A stretch of DNA of 64,000 bases from Psococerastis gibbosa (Eukaryota; Arthropoda; Insecta; Psocodea; Psocidae), in contig OZ020489.1 in assembly GCA_963971405.1 (NCBI GenBank), positions 23,958,290 through 24,022,289 on the forward strand. Direction: 5' to 3'. The position numbers and the translations under genes are program-made. Within the stretch, counting starts at the first letter, position 1; every line of letters begins with the position of its first letter. Below, piece after piece: positions 1-12,588 of this stretch. The notes beneath the pieces were generated by a model. That model saw only the letters and a program-made list of their open reading frames with translations. It ran no database searches and had not been told where the DNA came from.

Positions 1-1376
1 GAGGCCATCAAATAGCCAGTAATATTTGGCTTTAATTAACGTGTAACATTAAATCATTTGTTTAACTTGCAGCTATTTAGTCTAGAATCCTTGGCCTTAG
101 TTTTAACTGAGTGATTCTAGTACAGTAGTTTCTTGCCCAATACATAGCGTAGTATATCCAGTTGCATTGTTGACTAATCCTGGGAATCAATGCACGTGGG
201 ACGGCATTGGACGAAATGACTAATGCATCTTGTTAACATTTTTCCAATCAGCTTGAGATCACACATGACATCCACAATACTGTAAATACGTGTATATGAG
301 CTTGATATAAAATGAAACGTACCGTAGGCTTGCAAGTTTTTTGGGAGCATTTTTTTCAATGTAAAAGGTGCGTAAAATAAGGGTATAAAGTGTATAATGT
401 ATCATAATCCCACCAGAATGTTTTATGTTTAGAAAGTACCCTAAGATTTGTTTGCTGGCGGTTAGAAAATAAAGTATAATTATTTTTGCAAGTGTAGAAA
501 ATTTATGCTTTTGAATTATTAACTTCTTGGCTACTTCTTCACACCAAGTATGCTTAAGTTGACTATGCGTCCATTACGAGCAACACGAACTGCCCTAGTC
601 CAGTACGACTACGAACTACGATCTCCGTTATCGAAACAGGGAAACAATCAAAATGCAAAATATTGCTCACAAATTGGCCATTTCTCCGTGTGACCTGTGA
701 CCTACAATGTTCTGTTTGACTGTTCTGCTACAACCCATACCAAGCGGTGAGGAGAAATGAAAAAGCCGTTGCTGTAGAGGTTTAGGCTTGAGGACTAGTA
801 GAGGGTCCTCCTTCTTGACTACTGATTTATTTGAGACTGGGTGTCAGCAACATGCCCAGCAGCCGGATTTTTTCCATAAGTCAAAATAAATGCGTGCTGG
901 ACGGCGGAAAAGTTCCCCCTTTGTATCAAGTCTCGATCGAACCCAGGTCTTCTATATCATAGTGCAGTTCTCTAAGAACTAGAGACTGTACCGGTGCGCT
1001 TAAAAAGTGCACTGATCCGTATGTAAATGTACAACTGCAGGTGCGTTGGAGAACCTCTACATTATACCTTCTACTGCGTAGTGCCTATAACCGTGAGAGA
1101 GTTTCTTCAGTGACTTCGTGGAAGTGAAACATTATTAATAACTTTATATACTGTATATATATAAAAAAATGCACTTAATTCCACAACATAAATTTTTAAT
1201 GACAGCTGTTTCGGTGTTACACTGAAACAGCTGTAAATAAAAATGGGTATGTTGTGGAATTAAGTGCAATTTTTGTTTATATATATATATATATATATAT
1301 AAAGTTATTAATAGTGCCTATAACTCTTGAAATCTAGAGTTATGAATTGAAGGCTAATAGTCAATTAACTGTTCAG
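1..1376. other. Intron of NRF gene A plus 5' flank, no exon found
   Basis: By comparison with genes C and D, gene A should have two more upstream exons: one for the signal peptide and one with the DATAKLPSGIL-type NRF block. I searched for the second block and found nothing like it here, so the 5' exons most likely lie left of the window. The stretch holds a foldback element at 1131-1313. At about 775-1000 there is sequence loosely similar to 29640-29760; its reverse complement carries a GGGTTCGATCG string resembling a tRNA box B, so it may be an old SINE. Confidence 0.5.
1131..1313. mobile_element. Foldback (inverted-repeat) MITE
   Basis: The outer arms start ATTATTAATAACTTTATA and end in the complement TATAAAGTTATTAATA. 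Next inward, GCACTTAATTCCACAACATA pairs with its complement at about 1249-1269. The centre is an AACAGCTGTTTC / GAAACAGCTGT hairpin. A 13-bp direct repeat, TAGTGCCTATAAC, lies at 1079-1091 and 1312-1324. No coding capacity is present. It lies in an intron of gene A. The superfamily is not assigned. Confidence 0.75.
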
Positions 1377-4300
1377 GTACCACAGAGCAGAGGGTTGCAC
1401 AGGAAGGACGTGATTCACTGGTCATTCTGTCTGCCTGCAGCCTGCTCGGCCGAGGAGGTCGAACAGTTCCTCACCTATGCCATCGATCTGTCCAGCCTCA
1501 AGGGACTTCAACTGGACTTTGAAGTGGCTCCTAATATGTGCCAGGTGCAGAGGGAGATCGAGATTGATGGATACGATATAGCGCTTGGGTGAGTTGTACA
1601 GCTGAACCCACCCGCTGGAACTCAAATTGCCATGTTCAGACAGCATGGTCCATGGTCCATTGTCCATGGTCCATGGTTCATGGCTGTGTGAGTTAAAACA
1701 GTCAATTCAACCAAATATGTGGAAAACGTAGCAGTAGGGGTTGAAGATCGATGTGATATAGTGAAATTATCAGTAGATCCATCTCACAAAATTTTGAATT
1801 TATTGCTTTCCAATTTCTACGTGCGCAGTATAAGGAAAGCTTTGTGATGGTCGGAATTTCCGATTCCGAGATTTCAACGGAATTACACGTTTTGAGGTCC
1901 TAGGAACCCAAAAAAGTGGTTTTTACGAAATGTCTGTCTGTCGCTCTGTCTGTCTGTCGGTTCATCTATTTCCAGACAAACTACTCGCCCGATTTTTATG
2001 AAATTTTGCATGTAGGTTCACAAAATTCATACCTCCAGAGTATAACTCAATTTGGGGGGGTTTAATTTTCAAAAAACTAAAAAAACGGCTAAAAAAATTA
2101 TTTCTCAAAAACTTCTCCAACGATTTCTTTTAAATTCACATATATTGTAGTCGTTATTAATGTTGACAAAATGCAGGGGGTCACTTGCCCCTTGATAGTT
2201 TTCTTCTGGGGGTATAAAAGTAAAAATAACTAAATTTTAATGAAAAATGACTAAAAAATAATTTTTCTGTGAAACCTTTCTATCGATGATTTCTACCTTC
2301 AGGCATGTTTTAGGTGTTAAATTGTGTAATGAAACCGGACAGGTTGCTTTCCCAAAAAACTATTTGGTTTGTGCAAAAAAAATGTTTTTGAAAAAATGAA
2401 AATTCACGCTTAAATGCATGCGTGCCCTGCCATTATTGCTGTGTGGTAATGTAATGTAATGTCTGACCTATCTAGAATTTACCTCACCTCCAGTGACGTC
2501 AAGTGGACAAACCCCCCCCCCCCCCCCCCCCCGAGATAATCGAAATTTAACTATATGAAAATTATTTACCATGAAAGTACTCATTTTCTCTATCTACTAA
2601 TTGATAAATTGGAAAGCATGTTCGAGTAAACTCGGACCGGTTCTTTTGAAAATGGTAAATTGCTTATTCCTTCTCCCTCTGTATTTGCATTTGCATTTGT
2701 ATTTGTATTTTTATTTGTGTGACGACGTTACCTGTTACGGCAAACATTGTTTATTGTGATAAGGGGAACACAATTAAGGACACGAATTGATTGATCGATT
2801 GTGGGTACAGCATCGTCTTGAAATATTTATTAATGGTAACACTTGTTCTATAAATAAGCTAGTATAGTCCACGCAAAATGAGAAAAGTATGGACATAGAA
2901 TGTTTTGATCCTGTGCGACACTATAAAAATATTCCTTGCACCATTATGTGTTACCTTGTTGCATTGGATGCAAGGCATAACAAAAATTGTGCCAAGAATA
3001 TTTTTACAGTGTTGCACAGGATCAAAACATTCCATGTCCATACTTTTCTCATTTTGCGTGACTGCACTCGAAGATTAATGCTAGATGATTGATGGCGCTA
3101 CTCTTATATACTGTATATACAGCTAACCCATGGTATAGTATGGTATGTAGGTACAGTATAGCCTTAAAAATTGGCATTTGGCGCAGAAGGTCATAACTGT
3201 TTTCCTTTTTCAGGGTGGTAGTCAGTACTTTCCTGGTCCTAGTCATCGTAGCTACAATCTTTGATATTTTTGTCTTGAACTCATCAACCGCTAAAAGTAA
3301 GTAACACGTATACGTATAATAGTTCATTATCTAGCAACATGTTAATCGAGCTTAGGCGGAGATTCCAGCGACTGGCTAGGGCTAAATACAAAAAAGGTGA
3401 CGTGGTAGCAGACATTCAAGACTTAGGCGGGGTTTCCACCGACCTCGCATTGCAGAATGCAAATGACATTGATGGAAATTAGAATTTTTCTTTTTATAGT
3501 AATCTATTAAACTGTTTTACTTAACATATCCCATGACGCCATTTTTTAAATTTAGTTTGTTTATTTGTGATTTTACTGTACGATTATTGATCTATTTTAA
3601 CTATGGCATAGAGGAAAACAAACATTTCCGTCAATGTCGTTTGCATTCTGCAATGCGAGTTCGGTGGAAACCACGCCTAAGTCTTGAATGTCTGCTACCA
3701 CGTCACCGTTTTTGTAAATAGCCCGTCGGTGGAATCCCCACCTAATGTCAGGCTTATTTGATTTGATTGAATTTGGCAAGGCTTCTTCATTACGCATTTT
3801 GCACTTTTTCCTAGAGTGACTTTGACTATTCACGGTGCACTTTTATAGGCAATTCTATCGAGATTTTAGATATATAGGCCTACATGAGATGTTCATTTTT
3901 CGTTTTAGCTATCCATGGTAACCTTCTGCTGTGTTTCTCGGCATATTCAAATATCTCAAAGTTGGGCAAATACACACCGTCACCCTATAATTTAGATTGT
4001 ATTTTTGGTATCAAGGCCATAACTATGGCCCTCATTCTCATGGGCCATGCATCAGCTTTCTTAATGGGCGGACCAAGTATGAATTCAAATTTTAAGGAAG
4101 AGGTAAGAATCTTTATAATTCCTTTAAAATATGCTGGAAATAACTATTAGGTATTAATTATTATTAATGAATCAGTTTTGATAGGGGTATTTAACAAATT
4201 GCCATTTAAATTAAATAAAAATTGAATAAAATAAAGAAACGAAAAAAATACTTAATTTTAAATACAGACCAATTAGCCATTACTTGTATACAAAAGGATC

Positions 4301-7300
4301 TCATTAATTTGCTCGGGGACTACAGTGGGTACTCTATATTGGTTTATTACATTTTAATTGTTAACTAAACTTTTATTGCCACTGCTCAAAGATAGCTTAA
4401 TAAGGCGCCCATTCCACCGACCGGCTAGGGCTATTTACAAAAACGGTGACGTGGTAGCAGACATTCAAGACTTAGGTGACGTTTCCACCGACCTCGCATT
4501 GCAGAATGCAAATGACATTGTAGGAAAATTAGAATTTTTCTTTTTATAGAAATCTATTAAAATGTTTGTACTTAACATATCCCATGACGCCATTTTTTAA
4601 TTTTAGTTTGTTTGTTTGTGATTTTACTGTATGATCATTGATCAATTTTAACTATGGCATAGAGGAAAATAAACATTTCCGTCAATTCTGCAATGCGAGG
4701 TCGGTGGAAACCCCGCCTAAGTCTTGAATGTCTGCTACCACGTCACTGTTTTTGTAAATAGCCCTAGCCGGTTGGTGGAATGGGCGCCTAAGCAGAAGCT
4801 TAAATACAGTAGGCACTAATGCACCACTATTGTTGCCATATGGTAACATACGATAATATTATATGGTTGGTTTCAGGCAATTTTGAAAGTGGAAAATGCA
4901 ATTCTTCTCAACAACCCCCTCCTCGTTGACACTTTCCTAATGATTGGGGCGTTCCTTTTGTGTAGAATACTTCTGGTCGAACTGGACAAAAGAAAGTTCA
5001 TCAATCCGTTGATCATCTACATTGCAAGATTCATAAGGTACGCTAGGCTAATTTAATTTCGGCCGAGCAATTTTATCTAATGCATGATTGCAATGGAAAG
5101 TGCTATTAAAATTTGTTTTGTTTACATTTTTAGCCCCAGGAGTAAGTTAATACTAATCGCCATAGTTGGCCCACAGGTGTGTAGGTATTATTACTGTTCT
5201 CCACAAACTTCTTCATATATATTTTCATATTGGTCAAGGTTGTAATAATGCAACAATACGGGGTCAAACAATAGAATTGACTGTATGTTATATAAATATA
5301 GATACATATATGTAATTGGCTAGAAGTCATATTATTGTATTACATTATCAAAGTATAGTATGTTCTATGTCAAGCCAAAAAGTTCTATGTTTTACTAAAA
5401 AAATTTAAAGACCATAAATGTGGCTATTTAGCTTATTTGTTATGAAATGAAATTAAATGAAAAAACGATTTTATTGCAAATGAACATAAGGCGAGCAATA
5501 AGACTCTAAAGTCTTGTTATCATGCTACCTAACCTAATTTTGACCGAAAGCTAGCTTACATAAAAGTTTTATAGAGCTTCAAGTAATATTATAATATGGA
5601 CAAAGGGCCAACTACTATATCGTTTAGAATTAACTTATTTCTGGGGTTAAAAATGTAAACATAAGAATTGTGAATAGCGCTTTCCATCATGTTTACATTT
5701 TTGATCCCAGGTCATCATAATCACCATAGTAGGCCCGCAGGTGTGGGGAAGTTTGGGGCCTGTACTTGGAATACTAAAGCAAGTGTATTTAAAGCAGTAA
5801 AATACCATAAAAACGGAGTAGGCCATTATCAGTCGATACATCAGTACACTATCAGAAATCCTCAGATCAGACTTATGCAATGCAATACAGTACAATACAA
5901 TACAAACAAGCCGGTTTTATTTTTCGGTCCTAAATATTTTATATAAGAATACCGTATTTATTTATTTATTAATTTATTATATATTTAATAATTTAATATA
6001 TACTGTACCTAGTTTCATTAGGTTATTTGCGTAGACAATACTACAAGTACAACAAGTGTATGGTATGTTTCCTCCCCAAGCACAGTCTCTTGGAATAATT
6101 TGGGGTTGAGTAGTCTATATATGCTATTTATTATTTTTTTATCTTGAAAGAAGGAAAAAATACATTTATTTATTTATTATTTATTTAGGTAGCCTACCTA
6201 ATTTCTTCAAATTATCCAAGGAGAGTGATTTCTGGTGTAATTTCAGACTGACGCCAGTGTATGCAATCGTAATAGCCATATATTGCACATGGTTCTATAA
6301 ACTGGGTTCTGGTCCTCTCTGGGAGGCCAAAATCGGACTTGAACGGGACAGATGCAGAACTTCCTGGTGGGCTAATATTCTGTACATAAACAATTATGTT
6401 AACAGTGATCACTTGGTGAGTTTAAATATTAAATACGAGAGCATAGGGCATGGTACTCAGCATACAAAGTTTATTTTATTAGTTATTAGTTAATTTGCAT
6501 TACTGCATTCTACTATTGTAGATATATAGGCTACCTTATCTAGCTATTCAACAGCAATCATTTATGATAAGTCTGGCTATCGCAACTTGGACATTGATGT
6601 TAGTCCTGACGCTTTATGCTATACTGTCCTCGAACATACTACAGTCCAATATAGAACTCTACATAGAACTCTAGAACTCTAGAACACACGATAATGGAAG
6701 CACCTGGAAGTCAAAAGGTGCAAGTGACAAAAATAAACATTCCAGATAATTGAGGATAATGTTTGTAACTCAATGGAAATTGTACATGCATACCCATTTT
6801 CCATGACTTCTAGCATTGTCAAAATGACAGATCCCGATGTTCCTGTGGGGTTTTTAGGATAAAGAGCAGCTACAGTAACAGCATGGTGCACTTAACTAAA
6901 AAACACAAAAAAGGTCACTTGGCTGCTAGGCGCTTCATGGAGGAATTAAGTTTTTGCGTCTGTTTTCAGTGCATGTTCCAGTCATGGTATTTGGCAGTTG
7001 ATTCACAATTCTTCTTCTTAGCGCCAGCCATAATCTACCCCCTCTGGAGGTGGCAGGGTGTCGGTGAAATAGTGTTGGTCGTTACTACCCTCATTTCAAT
7101 TGCAATACCCTTTGCTGTTACGTACGTTAATCAATTAGATCCGGTTCTCATGATGTATGCACAGTAAGTATAATCGGCTTTGCTTAAGGAAGGCTAGGTA
7201 TCTTTAAAATTTAATGGATAGACGACATTTAAAAAGTCTCTGAATGGAATTTTCTCAGCCACACCGGGGAAAGAATCTCAGCTATAAGCTATAACTAGCG

Positions 7301-10300
7301 GCCTCGGTGGCAAGGTGGTATCTTGCTTATGTACTTGTGCGAGTCTCTACACATTTGGCGATCGGAGACGTGTCGTAACTCGTACCTATTAGGTTACTTA
7401 GTGAGGCGTTTCAAAAGGTTAATCGGATACATTCATTAAATTGTATCAACCATTAAAAAAATATCCATCTCAGATCCTTCATTCTAATGATAGCCTATAA
7501 TTGCCATTCCCCCATCACACACTCGAATATTCTTCCAAAATTCGATCCAATAAAATATATGGGTACAAGAAAAATTCGAAAGTGTAATACCTAAATTCAG
7601 ATTAAAATCGTATCCTTCAACATACTTCCAAATATTTCTTCGATCAAATAAATATTGGTTCGAATAAATATTCGATATATTAGTTGTCAATAAGCTATCA
7701 AATATAATAATAAATTTTTTAATAACACTTAGATTAATAAAGTTGTTTCAATAAAATCTAAGTAGCCAATTAATAGGTTTATTAGTTTTTCATATGGGAG
7801 TAGGTAGGTACCGTTTAGGCTATGCAACTAGTCCTCCGCAGTCCGTAGTACCCAAAATTGAAGAGTCTCGAATGCTGGCAATGATTGGTTAAACTTTAAA
7901 TCACAATTTACTACTATATTAATTTACTTTACTACTATGTATGTATTTATTTATTAATGTATTAATTTGTTATGTGTATTTTTAGGGAAATTAGTGATCT
8001 ATCTTCTAACACAATGTATCAAAGCAGCTACATTAAAACTCACATGAGAGGCATGTCTTATATGATAGGACTCCTATTGGGTTACATCGTCTACAGGTTA
8101 CAATCCTCCAAAACTAAAGTTCCTAAGGTATGTTAATATGGCATTGTATAATTTTCACTGATTAAACGTATTTGCCTGATCTAAATTATTAAAGAATAGG
8201 CAGGCTACAGCGCGGCGGTCCGTGAACACTTTTTAACATATTTTAGATACTGTACAGATACTTGTATACACAGTAGAATAATTACAATAGCTATGTATAA
8301 TAGACCTAGACTTTATTAATTTGGGGAACTTCTACTGGTATTGACTACCTTGTAAGATTGAGAACGAACAATTTATCATTAAACCTACAGCTCATAGCGT
8401 TCAGCAGTAATACAGAATAGAGAGCCGTGTAGCTCACCGTCCCAAGCGAGTGAATTCAGCTTTTGAAATATTGAATCCATAAAATTCACTACTAATTAAA
8501 TCACTTCATAAAGAAGCAGACTCACTCCTCCTGCCAGGCTGACAGGGTTACTTAAAGCAGAAATGCTGAAAGCAGGCGTTTGAATCAACAACACACACTC
8601 CATAAAGAAGACTTACACGTATGTTCCATTCATTGATAGATTAGTAATCATGTCCCTTTACTTGGAGAACTAAATCCTATGGCAGAACTATAACTGCTTG
8701 AAATGAACTGAATTTTGATGAACAACCTAACTGGTACTAGTTTAATTTGCTATGCGAATGATATCATACAGTATATGCCAAATTTATTTAATATTTAGAT
8801 GCATTTGCAGTAGGTAGCTTATATGGCAGGAGTATCGGACCAGCGTGTCCCATACCGACCACTATTCCCTCGTGTCAGTATCCTCAGTCCTCACGCCCCC
8901 TGTCCTTTATTTATTAGGCTTCTTAATATAATATGTCAGGACTAAGTCTTAGAAATAATGCTATTCACTATCATTGCGCAGGTAGAAGGACCCTCTCCAG
9001 CTTGGCGCCAGGTTGCTTAGCAAGCTTCGCCAGGGCCTACAAAGAGGAAGCATTAGCCATAATATAACAATAATATTTGTTGGTTTCAGTCTGTGGTTTG
9101 GTGCGGCTGGATCATCTCAACGTTCACAGCCCTGTCTGCCATGTTCACGGTTGCCATCTTCTACAGGCGGCCATACGACGCGTTTGAGGCGGCGTCATAC
9201 GCTGCGCTGCACCGCGTTGGCTGGTGTTTAGGGGTGGCGTGGGTCATATTCGCCTGTGTCACCAATAACGCAGGTTAGATTTAGGTTTAGATTCTGTAAC
9301 CAACCAGGGCGGATTTCACTTTGTGCGGATATAGACACTGCCCTTGTCGCGGACATTAATAATTATTGTATGTATATTGAGGGGGGAGGGTTCACTAATG
9401 AAACCACTATTTATATCCGTCGATGTGTGGGTATCTATACTATTCGATGGATGGATTTCGGTATTATTTGGCATGCAGGTTTAAAAAAAAAGTCATATAT
9501 CGGGACCATTTTGGGCCAACTCTATCTGTCGATCTAGTTCCCAGCTTGTATACATTTCTAATTTCCAATGAGCTTCATTCTACTATAATTTGATGTCCCA
9601 TTTCACCATTTTTCAAGGGATCTACCCTGGACTAATTCAAATAAGGACAGTTTTAAATTTCAAGAAATTTTTCCAATGTAGTAAAATGTTCCTTTCCTTT
9701 TGCTAAATAGCTGGGATTGGGGAATATTGGCATATTCGGCAGCCCTACAGCGCAATAATTCAACATTTTCACCCCCAAAGTTCCTAAAACTTCAAATTTT
9801 TAAATTCTGTGTTACAGGAAAGATTGATAATTTCTTGAAATGGAGACCTTGGGTTGTGTTCAGCAGATTGAGTTACTGTTCCTATTTAGTAAACGGGCTG
9901 GTAGAACTCCACACAATCGGATCACTCAGGCACACGAGGAATCTTACAAATTTGGACATAGTAAGTACACAGAAAATTATATATTTTCTTATTGTCAGGC
10001 ATACAAGCCTAGAAAAGTTGTTCTACAGTCGCATTCATGCTATCTTTGCAAGTATGTAATCCAAAAAAGCACTGTTAGACTACATTAATTTTAATTTGGC
10101 TATCTATCAACAAAAGAAATAACTGCTCTAGATTTGAACTGTGTTTAAATACGGCGTATTCATATTTACTTGCACTAATAATGTATCATACCATAGTTTC
10201 CGAAGTTGCATACAAATACCAAAGAAACTACTATAACAGCTAAAAAAGCTACTGTACAGCTGTAAAGAGAGTATAAAGTCTTATTGCCCCTCCCCTTTCA

Positions 10301-10552
10301 TTAAATAAAAACTGGATAATTTATTTTTATTTTATTTATTCACAGGCCAAAGACACAATCTCTCATGCAATATTGACCTATTCAATAGCTCTTTTTTTCT
10401 CCGTCGCTTTTGAAGCTCCCATATTAAGCATTGAAAGTATCTTATTGAAGAAAGCAAGCAGGAGAGACATAGAAGAAGAGAAAACGTCAAATGGTTCGCT
10501 GTCAACAGAATCTATACAAACGTGCAACACATCAGAAAGCTCAAATCCTTGA
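1377..10552 (+). CDS. NRF gene A: nose resistant to fluoxetine protein 6-like membrane acyltransferase (5' partial)
   Basis: Ten exons were joined by eye: 1377-1588, 3214-3296, 3909-4102, 4877-5037, 6247-6415, 6970-7163, 7986-8127, 9090-9273, 9818-9960, 10346-10552 (TGA). Together they give 562 residues, all in frame and with GT-AG introns. Exon 1 is the end of the NRF domain (HWSFCLPAACSAEEV). Exon 2 is a hydrophobic segment (STFLVLVIVATIFDIFV, likely TM1). The acyltransferase-3 domain follows, with DCIFGIKAITMALILMGH (His about residue 145), then ARFIRLTP, LGSGPLWEA and VFSRLSYCSYLV. About ten membrane segments are expected. The family includes C. elegans nrf-6 and ndg-4 and Drosophila drop dead; the substrate is unknown. 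The signal peptide and start of the NRF domain are outside the window. One extra intron (8128-9089) splits an exon that is single in B, C and D. Family identity is certain; exact ends are well supported by phase agreement. Confidence 0.9.
1803..2646 (+). repeat. 830-bp dispersed repeat with inverted ends, copy 1
   Basis: It is bounded by GCTTTCCAATTT on the left and AAATTGGAAAGC plus a GGACCGGTTCTTTT tail on the right. Inside are a TCTG microsatellite, the phrase TTTTACGAAATGTCTGTC, and a C-homopolymer run near 2512. Copies in the opposite orientation lie at 44872-45703 and 52967-53830. All three are intronic. No ORF of note is present, so it is probably a non-autonomous transposon. Confidence 0.8.
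2866..3064. mobile_element. Foldback MITE with about 80-bp arms
   Basis: The left arm, AGTCCACGCAAAATGAGAAA onward, reads through ATGTTTTGATCCTGTG and is mirrored by the right arm ending CTCATTTTGCGTGACT. Only the central 30-40 bp is unpaired. The two short ORFs on either strand are by-products of the palindrome. It lies in an intron of gene A. Confidence 0.8.
3355..3742. mobile_element. GG...CC MITE family (TWA flanks), copy 1
   Basis: This copy begins GGCGGAGATTCCA and ends TGGAATCCCCACC, with TTA to the left and TAA to the right. It carries the family core (GACGTGGTAGCAGACATTCA, ACCGACCTCGCATTGCAG, ATCCCATGACGCCATTTTTT). Its termini are more diverged than in the copies at 4404 and 13501. 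The GG start and three-base TWA flanks fit PIF/Harbinger; this is inference. It lies 58 bp after a gene A exon. Confidence 0.75.
4404..4788. mobile_element. GG...CC MITE family, copy 2 (best preserved)
   Basis: It starts GGCGCCCATTCCACC and ends GGTGGAATGGGCGCC, flanked by TAA on both sides. Inside is a second, nested inverted pair of TTAGGTG...TTTCCACCGACC type, so the ends look like a duplicated terminus. It lies 88 bp before the gene A exon at 4877. The length of 385 bp matches the copies at 13046 and 13501. Confidence 0.85.
5088..5190. repeat. Short dispersed repeat, partner of 5642-5750
   Basis: It shares GTTTACATTTTT, then CGCCATAGTTGGCCCACAGG versus CACCATAGTAGGCCCGCAGG, with 5690-5750 in the same orientation. 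The ATGGAAAGTGCTATT string recurs inverted in the hairpins at 5642 and 49532. It is intronic to gene A. Confidence 0.5.
5642..5750. repeat. Hairpin-containing short repeat
   Basis: GGGGTTAAAAATGTAAACAT near 5643 pairs with ATGTTTACATTTTTGATCCC near 5708. The right part repeats the sequence at 5113-5190. It carries GAATAGCGCTTTCCAT, similar to the sequence in the foldback at 49532-49708. It is probably a small MITE relic. Confidence 0.5.
7298..7446 (+). mobile_element. SINE-like repeat family 2, copy 1
   Basis: It starts GCGGCCTCGGTGGCAAGGTG, which resembles a polymerase III box A (TGGCNNAGTGG), and continues GATCGGAGACGTGTCGTAAC to GGATACATTCATTAAATTG. Inverted copies lie at 10796-10938 and 59282-59372. 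Dispersal in both orientations supports a retroposon; box B is not clear. Confidence 0.6.
7490..7690 (-). repeat. AT-rich dispersed repeat, inverted partner of 48205-48395
   Basis: Read on the minus strand it gives ATTCGAACCAATATTTATTT, AGAAATATTTGGAA, TCTGAATTTAGGTA and AATATTCGAGTGTGTGAT. All of these recur with few changes at 48205-48395 on the plus strand. The short ORF seen in each copy is a product of this repeat and not a gene. Confidence 0.65.
8515..8600 (-). repeat. Dispersed repeat family 4, inverted copy
   Basis: The complement reads AACGCCTGCTTTCAGCATTT-type sequence followed by CAACCCTGTCAGCCTGG, as at 28731-28815 and 46452-46535. The copy lies in an intron of gene A. The family is unassigned; it may be a SINE body. 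Confidence 0.55.
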
Positions 10553-10795
10553 TTTTAAGGATCATTAGCTTAAAACTCCATGACTCTGTGATATACTATG
10601 CAGTACCTGCTAATGTTTTCTAATAGGCCTAACGTACTCTGCAATCATATTGTACGGTACCTTATAAATAGGTTTGGTTGTTTCAATTCTTAACCGTCAA
10701 CACAACATTTCACTGTATAATTATTATTTTTTATATTCTGTGCCCATTGTTATTATTATTTTTTTTTTAAAAAAAAAAAAGGTTAATCGCATAAA

Positions 10796-10938
10796 AACAA
10801 TTTAATGAATGTATCCGATTGACCTCTTCAGTCGCCTCTGTAGGTTAGTACCGTGTTGAGCTACGACACGTCTCCGATCGCATGGCTTGTAGAGACTCGC
10901 ACAAGTACAAGCACGCTACCACCTTGCCGTCGAAGTCG
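10796..10938 (-). mobile_element. SINE-like repeat family 2, copy 2
   Basis: This is the reverse complement of the family at 7298: TTTAATGAATGTATCCGATT, then TACGACACGTCTCCGATCGC and the complement of GGCAAGGTGGTAGCGTGCTT. It sits next to an oligo-A/T tract at about 10761-10781, as expected for a retroposon tail. Confidence 0.6.
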
Positions 10939-12440
10939 ATAATTCGATAATTATTATTGGTTTTGTGGAATACTTGAAAAAGACGGTATGGTTGATGTAA
11001 CATGTAAGGTGTAACTGCTTTCTTTATCAAATACTAAGTTTAATTAATAGCCTATAGTAAGTTATTGTGGAGCGTTATAATAAAAGATTGGCGCCATTCG
11101 TTATCTATACAACTGCCTGTTATATATTCACCCCCTTTATCTATAACAGACACCTTACACACCAGACCTATACTGTCTTGGTATAAAAAAACAATAAGCA
11201 CACTTTTGGCCTTTGGGGCTTACGGAGTTATTGGTATCGATGGAATCGACAACCCGTATGTGGTATATATACTACTTGATGATATTTTAAAATGTCGCCC
11301 CTTTTAATATATTAAGTTCACATCTGTCCGCAGTTACGGCTTTTTTGTACCAACACGAAGCTATGGTTCTCGTGTACGATGGCCAAATTCTCGTAACCAA
11401 TTGACCCATCAGTAGCATAACGAGATAACCAAGTCTGAAGTGTGTATGGGCCCAAATTATGACGAAAGTGCAGCCGCACGGAGCTCATGCTGTTTTGGTC
11501 TCATTTCACATTAAAAATAGGTAGATTAATCTCCCTAAAATTAAACCAGAAACGAAGTTATTTTCATCTAGATCTAGAAAACTTAAAAAGGGTCCAAATC
11601 AGTTTGTTATGTACTAGGCCTACTATTTTTTCTATAGTAGGTACAGTACGGTAACAAATATTTTTGATATGATGGATTTGATTTTACTTGAAACAATCGA
11701 AATGTTAGTCACACGTCTTTGTTAATAGGCCTACCATGGTAGTATAGTAAACTTATTGCATGTTAGTGAATTAAAATTAACTTATTTTTTTTGAATTAGA
11801 TGTAAGGATGCTTTAAATAAATAAACAGTTAAGGCACATAACCTGGTATATTCTCTATGATATTGTGTTAAACCTAACCCAACATAGGCTATGTGGGGTG
11901 CTCATACATAACCTAATACGAGTAGTTGATCTAAAATACCTAAGGCGCTAAATATAGGACCAAAAATTACCAAAATACTATAAATTATTAAAAAGACCCA
12001 CTGACTTTATTTCTGTGACAACAGAACAGAGAGTTCCTAACTTGATATGGTAAAATAAATATAAAAGTAATGTTAAAAATTGCATTGCAAAGGTGAGCCT
12101 AATCACAAACGTATAATATTTAGCTATAGCTAGACCAACTGACATTAAGGGCAAATCGGACACCACACTAAACGTTATTTTATATGTGGCCGTCACTAGT
12201 CACAGTTTTTGAAAGTGTGAACCTTACCTTGCATTTTTATAACGGCTTCAAATACTGTGATCAAACAGTGGTTTTGCCATCTACATTCTATTGTGTGTAT
12301 CAAAATTTAGAGGAGCATTTCTTATGCCTAATAGTACCTAATTCATTTAAGCCCCTATGATCGGTGTTTCATGAAAAATTCGTCTTTGAACAACATTTGG
12401 ATTTGCCTTGTTAGTTTTGACCTATAGCTAGTATAATATC

Positions 12441-12588
12441 CAAGGCTGTGCCCAGATTTTGATTTTCGATTTTTTTAAATGAATTAATGGATAAACTCTT
12501 CAAACCATACAGGTTTACATACAAAAAATAATTTCGGGGGGGGGGGGGGGTCCGGACCCCATAGACCACCCCCCTGGGCACGGCCATG
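12441..12588. mobile_element. hAT-like MITE, 148 bp
   Basis: The terminal inverted repeat is CAAGGCTGTGCCCAG / CTGGGCACGGCCATG. The flanks ATAATATC (12433-12440) and ATAATAGC (12589-12596) match at 7 of 8 positions, the 8-bp duplication length typical of hAT transposons. The inside is mostly low-complexity sequence with a long G run. Confidence 0.75.

Noticed and set aside
2859..3092. Two overlapping ORFs on opposite strands with the same MD(M/I)ECFDPV start
   Set aside because: They are mirror products of the foldback element at 2866-3064.
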